DNA from: Calvatia gigantea
Lineage: Eukaryota; Basidiomycota; Agaricomycetes; Agaricales; Lycoperdaceae
Direction of reading: 5' to 3'
NCBI GenBank assembly: GCA_025093985.1
Contig: JACAAK010000003.1
Coordinates: 4,464,001-4,528,000, forward strand
Length of the DNA stretch: 64,000 bases
The translations under genes were made by a program, and so were the position numbers. The notes beneath the pieces were generated by a model. That model saw only the letters and a list, made by a program, of their open reading frames with translations. It searched no databases and was not told where the DNA came from. Shown here one piece after another: positions 53,395-64,000 of the stretch; the stretch's first letter is position 1; the number at the start of each line of letters is the position of its first letter.

Positions 53395-54852
53395 TTGTTT
53401 CTTATGGGCTCGGAAAAAATGGTTGCAGGCGGTCAGATACTACGACAGGTCCACATCCGTGAAATAGCGCTGCATCAGCTAGCATCAAGACACCCCGGTG
53501 TTGTAACTCTCCACCACGTCGTGGAATGCCTGAATCTCACGTATATAATCATGGACTACGCTCCCGACCACGACCTCTTTACACAAATTCTCCACAGTTG
53601 TCGCTACCTTGGCGATGACGCCCTCTTCAAAAACATTTTCCTGCAACTGCTTGATGCAGTTGAATATTGCTATTCACTGGGCATTTACCACCGTGATCTC
53701 AAACCCGGAAATATTCTTCGTTACGACGATGGCCTCCAGATCACCATCACAGATTTTGGACTAGCAACTACGGAAAAAGTCAGCAACGAGTTCTGCACCA
53801 GAAGCGTGTTCCACGTGAGTCCAGGTAAGGATTGATATTAACTCCGCTCAAGTATATTGTGCTTAATGAATTCATTATTTGTTCTCGTGCATCAGAGTGT
53901 CAAGGTGCCGTGTTTGCGTCTCAGGGGAATTACTCCCCTATGCATAGGGACATCTGGTCATTGGGGATTATCCTTCTCAACCTTGCCACAGGACGTGACC
54001 ATGGAAATCAGCAACAGCGGACGACCCCACTTTCCAAGTCTACCTCCAGCGTTCTCCCAATTTCTTCCGAGGTCAACAAAATCCTCGTTGGCATGCTTGA
54101 CGTGGATTACGGACGCCGGACGCCTCTTCGGGATGTTCGACGTGCTATCCAGCGCGTTACGACATTCTATTCTGATGGCGTTATCTTTGAGGGCAGTATG
54201 GCACGTTGCCCATGGGAATCCGGAATGGACATCGACACCGATTCTTCGGAAGATACGGATCCCCCCTCCCCGCTCCCCTTCGCCTCTTCCGGAAACCTCC
54301 CAGTGGAGCAAAGACACCACTTCGGATATCGTGTTTGCTCGTCAACCTTTGTATGCTGAAGAGTCGACGTACGACGAAATCCCATGGACCAATCGCTCAT
54401 CTTGCGGTGCAACTTGGGCGTATGAGTCCACAGCCTCATCTTCATCTTCTTCAAGTTCCTCTTCCGAGTCTGAGCCCAGTCTTGAAAATTCAGACATGTT
54501 CGATGGATCTCGAACTCCTTCGGAGACTTCAATCCAGTCTCCTGTTCCTTCTCTCCCGACAACGCCAAACAGTAATGACATTGCGTTCGGCTCCAAGGCC
54601 ATGATGCCGAATCGTAAACCTCTCACCATCAATACCAACATCCCACAACCACGTTTCCACGACCATAACGCGAGCATCAACAGCTTCTCCGAAGATTCAG
54701 CGATTATGCAAACGGCTATCGAATATGATCCCTACTCGTCGATGTTTTACCTGACGAGTGCTATCTCAGAGCGCAAGGTTGGTTCTTCACCTGTTTGCAA
54801 TTGGAGTTGGCGAGCTATCCTGGCTTCTTCTGCCAGAACCCTCTGGTGGTAG
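53395..54852 (+). pseudogene. Ran1/Pat1-like serine/threonine kinase, frameshifted
   Basis: The exon from about 53395 carries HIREIALHQLASRHPGVVTL, a DYAPDHDLFTQI segment, the catalytic loop HRDLKPGN and DFGLATTE (metal-binding DFG). An intron at 53825-53895 joins VSP to ECQGAVFASQ, then YSPMHRDIWSLGIILLNLAT. Near 54000 the frame needs one extra base to read PWKSATADDPTFQVYLQRSP, and near 54065 another change returns to ISSEVNKILVGMLD. A third shift near 54290 leads into the Ser-rich C-terminal tail ending at 54852. No glycine-rich loop or ATP-binding Lys is visible upstream, so the N-lobe is missing or lies in exons I cannot find. This kinase type regulates growth and nutrient responses in fungi. 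As read it is a pseudogene, unless the frame changes are sequencing errors. Confidence 0.7.
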
Positions 54853-55013
54853 CGCCACGTAGCCTCAGGGATAGGTCGCAAGTCGTAGTGGCACAACCGG
54901 CAGCCACATACCCTCTCGCGGCGTGCTTTCTTTTCACCTTTGCGACGACCCATCTGTTTAGAATGAGAGAGGGAAAACAACTTTTTCACGTCATCGAGAG
55001 TGGTTGTATCCAC
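54747..55013 (-). other. 88-codon minus-strand frame, possible exon
   Basis: Convergent with and overlapping the kinase 3' end. Contains a basic start (MGRRKGEKKARR), a CRLCHYDLR pair and an amphipathic RVLAEEARIARQLQLQ stretch. The composition is protein-like, but I found no continuing exon and recognise no family. Confidence 0.25.
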
Positions 55014-56450
55014 TCACAGAGTGTATAACATGGGGGGAAGAGACAAACAGCAGGTGTCTGCAGTATAGAAAGGTTGTCCAGTCACAGCCTTTCTCATGAT
55101 CTAAACTTACTCTCAGCCACAGCTTCAACATGACGACGAGAATGGCAGGTATATTTTGGTTTGTCAAGTGACACGAACGATGGACTACACGTGCAGGCAG
55201 TGAGGGACAAACAAAACCACCCACAACCCAGACTAAAGAGCACCACTCCACAGCTGATTTCGGCCAACATGAAGAAATGAGCATAACACAGATAGTGGTC
55301 TATGGAAGAAGTGAGGGAATGCTAGAAGTATATCATATTGAACCACGTACCGAAGACAAATTAGTATGAGGGTCAGACACATTTCCGGGAGCCTGATGCA
55401 GGCGGACATGTCAGAGTAGCCGTAAATTTCTATAAAGATAAACATCTCCAGACATGGGCAACAGCCAAGGCAGTAGGGAATATGAAGTTATAGAGCACAA
55501 TGCCAGTAGCCTGTCTGAACATCATGTCGGCTGCCAGGTCCATGCGCCAATCTCCCACGCGATGTGTATTGGGTATAACAGGGTCCAAGTTCTTGTATAA
55601 TCGTGAACCAGCCCATCGATCGTTGAATCACTGCATAAGATAGAGGCCAGAGATATGTAGGCGAGGTGATAGTTTGATCATGAGTGAGAGGGGGGATGAA
55701 TTGACCAGGCGTCCACAGGTAGGGCCCCAGAAAGTGATAACAACAAGTGGGAACGAGGTAGGCAAACAAGCAGCCTCCTGGGCGACTATGGGAGTAAAAT
55801 CAATATACAAAGACAGGCCAGCGCACCAGTACCAGGATGGTTGCTTGCGTCGTACACCGGTGAACGGGACTTTCGGGACTGGCTGCAAGAACATGACAAC
55901 GGGAAAAGAGGTCAAGAAATAACCTATTAATGAACCCGAACTCAGCACGTGCCGAAGGCCGGTCGACGAAGCTCGATTGCAATAGGTTCTTCCCTTTGTC
56001 ACGAGGGCTAGTTACATGTGATATCGATCCTCATCAATGCTTCTCGAAACTGGCAACTGCCACCCGATTTGGTGTGATTGCGGCTCGATTGACTTTCCAC
56101 TGGGGGTCATGGCTAGGAAATGAACACTTTGAACAGGCGCGGTCACGTGTTCGACGCGAGGGTCCTCGACTGGGAAGGTACTCGGTGGTCCGACTCGGTG
56201 GTGCAAGACTCACCAAGAGTCCATGTTGATCGATTGATCTCCCGAAAGCAATGGTTACGTGGTGTGATGATGCACTCTGCGGTGGGGGCATCCATGACCT
56301 GCAATAACAACTCTTAGGTGTGAGTGGGAGTGATACGCGAAGTTGAGACCTAACGTGGACTCACTCATACTACTTTGGCTTCTTTCGGGGAATTGGAAGG
56401 GGATGAGGTCATACAAGGATGAGGGTAAGTAGGAGGAACACGGTATAGGT
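55014..56450. other. Unassigned, with hydrophobic minus-strand frames
   Basis: Minus-strand frames at 55488-55769 and 55628-56002 encode several hydrophobic stretches (YFLTSFPVVMFLQPVP; LSLYIDFTPIV; SFPLVVITFWGPTC), and another at 55233-55445 is also hydrophobic. They could be exons of a decayed multi-pass membrane protein, but no consistent splicing or family could be recognised. Confidence 0.25.
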
Positions 56451-59400
56451 AAATCTAGGAGGAGTTAATGGTCATAGAGTTAGAATCAAACCAGATTGTC
56501 AACCACTGGGCCAGCCAGCATACCATCCAAAATGCCTTAGAACTGCCTCTTTGGTATCTGTGCTCCCCATCTGCAGTGTTAAAATCTGAAACCTCCACAT
56601 TACTCAGGGCATAGGGATGCAGAAGCTGTTTGTCTTCACCTGTATGTCTAGCCACGAATGCCAGCCCTGTGCCTCTAGAGCAGAGACCTGCAAATCTGTT
56701 TCACAAATCCTTCATGTGAACTAATTGCTAATCCACATATCATACCCCACAATTATAATTTCTGACCACCCTCTGCAATTGTGAGTTACAGCAGTTTGTG
56801 GAAAGGACAGAAAGGCTGGCAGAGTTTGCTGCAATATGTGGTGGCAGATCCTGGTCTGAAGACAAGTTTCTGGAGCCAAAGTCAGCTGAAGGACAGAATC
56901 TTTGCATGCTGCCATTCAAATGATGGGATGAATGAGCTTGAAAAAGACTCTGTGATTGTCATAGCCTGATTATGGCCAAGTGAAATCAAGCTGAGGGCTA
57001 TAAACTAATCTGATGATGCAATGATCAAAAGATTCCAGGTAAACAATGGAGGCAATGCTCACTGCTGATTCAAGTGTCAACATGGAGCTGACCTAAATAT
57101 TGAAGAACCCTTAAACAGTGTTGATGCACAATCTGACTGCACACGAAAGCACTTAAACTGACAAGGATCTGTAAATGAGCCTATGGATAATACACAATCA
57201 TCTTAGTTGTACTCCTCTATTGTGGTGCCTTAACAGAGCAGAGACACTGGCACAACTGTAACCATAAATCTTGCCTGGCATATGCATTATCAAAAGGAAC
57301 CTATAAGTGACATACACAAGTTGTGGACTGGCACAGGCAGTGACTTCTCAACAAGGATGGGATCACGTACAAGTCTTTTAGTCCTAAATCAGTGTCATAG
57401 CTGTGTGACAGCAGGTTTGGAAGGGCAAGGTGGAGAAGTGGTCAGGATCATTTGAGCTTGTTAGATATCTGATTTATCAACTGGGGGCTATTTGGCACAA
57501 AGTTGGGGACTATATCCAGTAGGTCAAGGGAAGAAAGTCAAGCAAGGTGCTCAAGATGTGGCCACTCACAAACATGTATGATTGATAAGGTATACACTTC
57601 TCATTAAGTGCATAAATAGGCTTAGATCTGTTGTATATCTAGTAAGGTCTTTAAGTAGTGTTAGATGACCTTGTGCATTGACCAATGCTAGGACCTCATA
57701 AATAATTAGCAATGTCTTAGTATGAGCTCTGGACTTCAGAAAGGAACTACAAACTCACCTGCATAGGTGCCACAGAGTGAGGTCCACTCTCCCAAGAGAC
57801 TTGGGCCCCACATACTCATTGCTCCAGATGGTCCAATACTTTCTCTTCTACCTTGGAACCTCACAAATTTTTGAGTAATGACACATGTTTGAATCTTTTT
57901 TCATATACAGCTTGCAACTCTTCGTTTCTGAGCTTCAATAATGGGGGTAGTTGAAGATCAAGAAGGGAAGTGGGAGCTGTGAATTGACAGAAGGGTGATG
58001 TATGTAAGTGAAACTACTGGTCTGAAATGTTAGAAGTGTAGCATTGGAAATATAGTATCAGAAATGTGGCAGTTGGGCTGGAACATAGTCCACAAAGAAT
58101 GATGAAGGTGGCACAATGTTTGTCTTAGGCATTTGCATTAGTATGAGATTAGGTTGCTGTGGAGGAGAATGTTAACATGATTTATTTAGGCAAGGGTGCT
58201 GAAGGTCTCAATGGGACCACAAGTCTTCTCTTATAGGAGATGTCAGCCTGAACTAATCGATATACCATGACTAAGCTGAGGTCAGAAGTACTCTGAGGAT
58301 AGACCTCTGATCGTAAGACTTAAGAATATCCAAAGTAGTTGTATTACTTTGTCTATTCTTTGAGCCTTTGAGAAGGAGTCCCCATTGATATCATCTGTGT
58401 GATAGATATTGGGTCAGCTTAGTAATAAGTTGATCTCACTATAACAAAAGCCATTTTCACGCTTGAAAATCACTAATCTAAGGCATACAAGCCTAATCTA
58501 ATGATTACATCAAACCTTCCTGTAGTAGTACGACCTAATCTAAGAGCCCAACAGTATAATAAAAGAGTACTCAATCACTGTAGAACACTATGGCCATTGA
58601 TGACAGATAGCAGTGGCTACAGGGTCTTTAAAGCTTTACTTCTGACAAGCAGGACTTACATTAAATCTACAGAACATTAAAAACTCTGAACTGTTTAAGA
58701 GGGGGTGGTGAAATGCAATCTTACCCCCTTTGTCCCAAGGTATGTACATTTACACATGACTGACTGATATTTCTCTTGAGCAGTGTGGTGGGCAAGTGAT
58801 ATTTAAATATTTCCTCAGTAACCATCATGGAAGACAAAAATAAGTAGACCTCTAATCACAGTACTATAGGTAATAAACATGATGATTTCCCTCATTTTGT
58901 GCATAGGGTGCTAACATGTCTGTGGTGAGTATGGAGGTGGATGTTGTGAACTTTTGGCTATTCGTGTCCACTCCATGTTCATCTTCATTCTGATATGTCT
59001 AATATCTGTTTCATCTATTCCAGTACTAAGCAATCTCCAAGTATTGACTCATAAGACTACTACACCATTATCATCAGATGTTTCATGTAGTTACCTCCAT
59101 CTGTTCAACCAGATGTCCATTGTACCACTGTGCTTAACTAAAAGCAATTTTAACAGTGTACCATATGACCAGTCGTGATTCCAGCTGGACCAGGCAGTAA
59201 AACCATTCCAATACATCTATACAGAGCTACAGGACCCCTCCAATGAGTCTAGACTTGAGAAATAAGTCCAATGCACTTAATCTAAAAGGATGATTGGCAT
59301 GTTCACAAGGAAATGCCACTATTGTTAGATTAACGAACCTTACTCAGCACTAATGACATGTATGGATGTATTCACATACAATCTACAGGGACATATAGGA

Positions 59401-60988
59401 GAGCAGTTCATGTGACATCCAAAATCTTAGATGTTCTATATATTTAGAGAAGAATGCAGACCCAGAGAATGGGCTAAAATACAATCCAGAACAAACAGAT
59501 ACCCAGGATCTTCCTGTATTTCCAATGTTTCACTAATTTAACAGGTTGTGGCTCTCTTGGTGCACAATCTAATCTACTGGTTTGTACCTTGCTTGATAAT
59601 ATGTTCCTAGTCATGTAATCATTATCTTGTCATAATGAGCACCCAAATAATATATAAACCCTCTCTGAGGTGTCAGACATGGCAAGGAATCTACTAGCCA
59701 TTGCCCAGCCTTCAGAGTGTGGTGAAAAATGATCTATTGTGCCTGAGCAAAGCAAAGCAATAAGTTCTTTTGAGATTAACTGGATTAAGTGACTTGAGCT
59801 AAGGTTGAGACTTTTGTAATCTAAGAAGAAAACCTTGGCTTACTTGCAAAATAAGCTTAGATTAAGAGCATATTGCATCACTACACCCTAGTACTTGGAG
59901 TATCACAAGTGTAGGACAGTGTGCTTCTGGTCATTGACTTGATAAGGGTGAATCTTAGGGAGTACCTGAGGTTCTGTGTTTTGTTGACTTCTTAGATAAG
60001 GGATGCAAGTTACACTTTTTACAGTGTAACTTGGTTTTACTCTTCTTAGTGAAGGTAGTTGGTTATTCTGGTATTCTCTATGTATCATGTTTTGCATTAT
60101 TTTATGGAGTTGTCCCTCATATTGTCAGATTGCCTCCCCACAAACTTGTATTGTGCAGAAATCTTTAAATATCTATTCTGTTAGCTTAATCTAAGCAGTA
60201 CAACCCTATCACTCTTGGTATTCTATTTCTGCCTCTTTATCGGTTACTTCGAGATTTGGTTCTCTATATTCATCTGGGTTCAAGCTCATATACTAGCTCT
60301 TTGGGTTGTCTTGTTTTATTCAGGCTTGTTTCAGCCTACTCCTTGCAAGGTGAGGTGGGAATGCTTAACCAAATGTTATGACCTTAGTCTGAGTTTACCT
60401 CAGGTTGCAACTTTGGGCTAAGACTTGAGGGCGAGTAAGGGGAGGAGAACAAGAGGTAGTTAAGCATACCGAATACAAGAGTATGTATGTATGCTTAAAT
60501 ACGAGAGGCATCCAGTTAAATGGATGGAGTCAACTACCTGAAATGTCCGATAACAATAGCATAGTAGTTCTATGAGTCACTACTCAGAGATTGCTGAGAC
60601 GTGAATAACTGAAACAAATACAAAGGACAATTGAGAATGCAGACAAGTACAAAGCCGATATGATTGGTGAAAGTTCACAACAACATATTATGAGTTTCTG
60701 TATGGGTAAATTTTGCTGCTTTTTCTTAGTCCACTTGTTTTTAATCTAGATCTGGCATGCATAAAAATAGAGAGTTCTCATAATCATTAACCCTATGTCA
60801 GGATGCCAAGTACCTCACAGATTGAATTGCCATTTTGCTTTTCCCTAGGTTCCATCTGCCATAGATGGTATAGCTGCTAACTCTTGGCAACCCCCAAGTT
60901 ATTCTTGAGGCTTGTGAAACTACATGTGTTACCTCTATTTCATTAATATGTATATCCACTTCCTGACCTCATAAAAAAGGCTATGAGC
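56451..60988. other. CpG-depleted, gene-poor block
   Basis: CG dinucleotides are rare throughout, while TG and CA are common, in sharp contrast to sequence before about 56 kb. No ORF longer than 74 codons occurs from 57 to 59 kb. The motif TAATCTAAG or its reverse complement recurs at least nine times between 58470 and 60750 (about 58473, 58493, 58536, 59277, 59567, 59816, 59860, 60187 and 60746), which suggests subterminal repeats of an old transposon. No gene could be recognised. Confidence 0.6.
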
Positions 60989-61563
60989 ATGCCTGATGGA
61001 GGTCTGGAATTACTCAACCCTGCCTACAGTGAGTGTTCCTTACCACTGGAACAGTGGTGATGGCTCTCAACATAAATGAACAAACCCTGAAGACACTACA
61101 GATCATAGTGCAGTCTTTTCTAATCCCCAGTGTAGCCACCATGGCAAGTGTTGCCCTCCTTATTCTTGAAATCATTTAGGTGAGGAGAACAGCATCCTTT
61201 TGTACAGCATGGAATTTATGCCCTACCATAGACCATGAAGGCAAATAAAGAGGAGTTTATTGTGATAGGAAGGGATTCCTGCTTTATTATGGAGATTGTC
61301 ATTCAAAGGGTGCAAATGGGTCATAATAAGCATTTCTTGAATGACCCTGCAATGCTACAGTTCATAGACATACTGGTAATGTATGTTGTTCTTCTCTTCT
61401 TCCCAACTGGCACTCAAAGTCATACAGTAACCTACAATACATCAGAAAATGTGTCAAGAAGGCTAGGGGCCAGTCTGGGGTGAAAAATATATTCAGCTAT
61501 CAACTAGATCAAGATACAATTCAGGACTGTCGAGAATGCCTTGTACATGCTATGACCCTATTC
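60989..61563 (+). pseudogene. MLKL-N-terminal-like small protein, copy 10 (truncated)
   Basis: First exon 60989-61001 (MPDG), then 61055-61179, 61232-61380 and from 61428. Introns keep GT and AG ends. The final codon of exon 1 is TAG where all others have CAG (SILEIVQ). The domain reads LNINEQTLKTLQI, KANKEEFIVIGRD and QDTIQDCRECLVHAMTLF. The copy stops at 61563, at the end of exon 3, where sequence switches to the 3' flank of copy 11 in opposite orientation. Many changes from other copies are CG to TG or CA (for example CGACACGCAGAC to CAGTTCATAGAC). Non-functional. Confidence 0.85.
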
Positions 61564-61805
61564 CATCCTTTATTATACCCTCCATAAGTATTCCATTCTT
61601 ACACTACTTATCACACTGTCCTAAAAATATAACATACATAACAAAACTAAATGGCAATTTAGTACAGTGGTAAATACCCCCACACAAAAAAAGTTCCTGG
61701 ATGGATCATGCCTAACCCAATTCACTGCAATACAACTAGAGCCACTTGAAGAAGGAAGAAAAAAAATTCACATGTGAATATGGAGTGAAAGTGGTAAGTT
61801 GAATT
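61564..61805 (-). other. 3' flank of copy 11
   Basis: Read on the minus strand this matches the conserved 3' flank (for example AGGACAGTGTGATAAGTAGTG against GGACAGTGCAGTGAGGAAAG near 29252). The small number of remaining CG pairs shows the same decay as the gene. Confidence 0.65.
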
Positions 61806-62799
61806 TCACTGAGCAAAAGAAAAATTGATGGTATTACTGGTCCCAAAAACATTAAAGCTATCATTTCTTGTATCACTCACATCTCCAACAAGAGCATGCC
61901 TGACACTAGGAAAATGATGGTTCTGGATAGTATTTCTGAAGGAATCAGGTTCCATCCTGGTCAGAAAGCCTGTCAGACTCAATGGCATCATATTTGGCAT
62001 TCCTTGTATTTGTTGAGATGGAGTTGAGGGAAATGAAGGGGAGGGTATCTGCCAGTGCAGTTGTAGTTGTACTTGTGGAGACAAAGGGAGCAGTGATGTT
62101 TTGCACATTGCAACCAGGGTGCTGTGTACAGTAGCCAGCTGCTTGTGAATCTCAGTGTCATATTGGAACTAGGGGAAAAATAGGTTCCATAACACATCAT
62201 AAAAAATCTTTTGAGCAATCACTTACACTGAACAGAGTCACAGCATGCATGAGGCATTTCTGGCAGTCTTGGATTATACCTCAGTTCAAGTAGTGACAGA
62301 ATATTTTCTTTATTCCAGACCACTCTTTAACCCTCTTGACACATTTCTTGATGTATCGCAAATCACTGGGCAGCTTTGAGCATTAGCTGGGTTAACAGGA
62401 GAAGGGAAGTTCAACATACACTACTAGTATGTCTGCTCATTGTAGCATTGCAGGGTCATTAAGAATCCTTTCCTCCCAACTCACAGACATCCTTTGGAGG
62501 ACAATCTTGATGATCAAGCAGGAATCCATTCCTATCATGATAAACTCTTCTTTATTGGTTTTCACTACCTGGTATACCAATAGGGGCTTTGGGCAGGGCA
62601 AACTAGTGCTATGGTCCTCACTTGAGCAGTCTCAAGGATAAAGAGAGCAATACCCACTGTGATGACAACACTTGGGATAGGAAAGGTTTGCCTTGTAATG
62701 TGTAGTGCACTGAGGGTTTGTTCATTGATATTGGCTGCTGTTGAGCTGGTAAGGATGATTCACCACAAGCAAGTGATTCCAAACCCTCCATTGGGACAT
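61806..62799 (-). pseudogene. MLKL-N-terminal-like small protein, copy 11 (minus strand, decayed)
   Basis: Full-length but decayed copy on the minus strand, tail to tail with copy 10. The 13-nt exon is near 62799-62786 (ATGTCCCAATGGAG, one extra C). Exon 1 lacks the MALN segment. The donor of intron 1 is kept, exon 2 (KTNKEEFIMIGMDSCLIIKI) is open until a CGAC-to-CAAT region with a stop-generating TGA, and exon 3 has a TGA in the LDQG segment. The last exon (62169-61806) is open over 100 codons with PSPSFPSTPSQQIQ and a tail VSDTRNDSFNVFGTSNTINF. Most lesions are C-to-T or G-to-A. The only long frame left is the linker and tail. Confidence 0.85.
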
Positions 62800-63093
62800 G
62801 TGTAAGGATGTTGTTGGACTTTGGATGATTTCAGATAATTTTGGATAATTTTGGATGGTGTGGTAGGACAAAGTCACAACCTTGAGGGTTGTTGTTCCAA
62901 ACCTGTGCTCTTGCAATATGTGCATGATCATGCGACAATGCATGACATGCTTGACAGGCCTCGCAGGCCAGCACTCCCACCAAAATAAATGGTAAGTTAC
63001 AATTTGTGGGCACAGAATCACAGACAGCCTCCTGTTGCATTTCCACAATGAACAGACACACCTTTGAACCCCCAACCACTCCAGCATCAACCA
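62800..63093. other. Shared upstream region of copy 11, no gene seen
   Basis: This lies between divergent remnants (copy 11 leftward, F-box-like rightward). It contains a TTTGGATGATTTCAGATAATTTTGGATAATTTTGGATGG direct-repeat stretch at about 62819-62858 and no clear TATA element. Confidence 0.4.
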
Positions 63094-63400
63094 ATGCTCA
63101 TCAGCCCCATTCTAACCCATTGAGCTCTTCCACAAGATTCTTCACAACCTCTGCGATGATGTTCCAATCCTCACACAGTATGCACTCACCTGCACAATGC
63201 TTCAATACATGGTATAGCAGCATCTCTTCTCATCCACATTTTCCTCCTTCCAGGGAAGACCAACAGTCGGGAACTAAGGAGACGGGAGCAAACAATGAGA
63301 AACAGTCCTTTTATGTCATTCGTGGAACGTTGTGGCGGAGTATGGCATTGGAAGAACTCGGTCTTGAGGATAGGCAGGTGCCAGCATCTTAAACTGGAGT
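63094..63400 (+). pseudogene. F-box-like gene remnant 7
   Basis: ATG at 63094 opens MLISPILTH then TGA, by a lost base relative to LPVELF. ELFHKILHNLCDD, ILTQYALTCTMLQYMV and SSTFSSFQGRP follow in mixed frames, with the late ALEELGLEDRQVPAS segment to 63392. CpG depletion is strong up to about 63320 and then fades. This is the most decayed F-box-like copy. Confidence 0.5.
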
Positions 63401-63967
63401 ACAAGCTTACCAATTATTCACTAGACCTTCCTGACAGCTTCCACTGGGCATTTGGACCATTGACTGCTTGAAGCCTAGTATAGTGGACAGGAAATCTCCA
63501 ACTCTCTGTCTCTTCAACAGATCTGTTGAATCTCGCTCCGTACCACTACGTTGGTTCAGTCTATTTATAGCTGAAATGGAGTTCAAGTATTTCACCTTCA
63601 GAGGGTCAATAATAACGGACCATCACGGACTACGTACGCAGTAGTTGTACCACCCTTCTGGTAGTCGGTTATACCCTCCGCATGGAACCTTCTAGTACAT
63701 GCGTCGTACACAGTATGCTCCAATTATGCTACTGATAGTTAGACCTCACCTGTATAAGGGTTTAGAGTGCACAGACCAGGGATATTAGTATATATACCCT
63801 TATGTAGCATTGTAGTATGTATGCCTCTTGGGTACGCCTTTTAGGTAGGCCTTCGGGCTAAGACAATATGTATGTCTTCTCTCCTCTACGCTAGCTTCTC
63901 TAAGCATCACTTCCACTCTCCTCAAGACTCTCTGAGTACGATGGTATAAGCAGGACTATGTCCACTA
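63401..63967. other. Noncoding, possible remnant of another element
   Basis: Contains repeated GTATGTATGCC-type stretches (about 63812-63871). Base composition returns to CpG-containing sequence. No gene seen. It ends at the TA target of the Tc1-like element. Confidence 0.35.
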
Positions 63968-64000
63968 CAGTAAGGGACAAAACCGTTCCAATGTTTTGAA
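63968..64000. mobile_element. Start of another Tc1-like element (terminal repeat)
   Basis: CAGTAAGGGACAAAACCGTT then CCAATGTTTTGAA, identical to the first 33 bases of copy A at 8083, preceded by TA. The remainder lies beyond the window. Confidence 0.92.

Noticed and set aside
1..64000. tRNA or rRNA genes
   Set aside because: No cloverleaf with A and B box elements and no rRNA-like segment was noticed by eye. A tRNAscan or Infernal run would be needed to exclude them.

Overview
The window looks like nuclear DNA of an agaricomycete (mushroom-forming basidiomycete) fungus. The reasons are introns of about 47-59 nt with GT(A/G)NGT donors, a chromodomain-bearing Ty3/gypsy element, F-box-like genes, a Ran1-type kinase, and a small-protein family with the MLKL-N-terminal-like (HeLo/HELL type) four-helix domain common in agaricomycete cell-death and NLR-type proteins. 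I ran no searches. All family calls rest on motifs read by eye.

The main content is a dispersed tandem array of eleven copies of that small gene, at about 0.02-0.9, 2.3-3.2, 9.6-10.6, 22.6-23.6, 28.1-29.1, 33.0-34.6, 36.3-37.5, 41.2-42.3, 47.3-48.3 and 61.0-61.6 kb, plus one on the minus strand at 62.8-61.8 kb. Each has a 13-nt first exon, three further internal introns and a last exon with a Pro/Gln-rich linker and a conserved tail (core DSFNVFGTGN, then I/V and Y/F-rich). The copies at 9.6, 22.6 and 36.3 kb read through intact (262, 262 and 306 aa). Those at 28.1, 41.2 and 47.3 kb are each broken by one 1-nt indel. The rest are pseudogenes. Between copies lie decayed remnants in a repeating order: F-box-like gene, an unidentified conserved segment (segment X), then malic-enzyme fragments. 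The array therefore grew by duplication of a multi-gene segment, and only the small helical protein stayed open.

From 7.8 to 21.6 kb the array is interrupted by nested mobile elements. A Ty3/gypsy chromovirus lies on the minus strand (515-bp LTR at 21045-21559, gag 20.65-18.64 kb, protease-pol 18.64-14.86 kb, an extra downstream zinc-knuckle ORF 14.67-12.70 kb). Its other LTR (7788-8082 plus 12351-12570) is split by a Tc1-like transposon with 212-bp inverted repeats. That transposon is itself interrupted by a near-identical duplicate of the 22.2-23.9 kb small-gene block, followed by a second, damaged LTR/Tc1 fragment.

From 49 to 56 kb the content changes: a minisatellite, a multi-exon minus-strand gene of unknown function (50.85-53.24 kb), and a divergent frameshifted Ran1-like kinase (53.4-54.85 kb). 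From about 56.4 to 63.4 kb the DNA is strikingly poor in CpG, has almost no usable ORFs and carries two decayed small-gene copies facing each other, which suggests heavy methylation-driven mutation. The window ends inside the first bases of another Tc1-like element.
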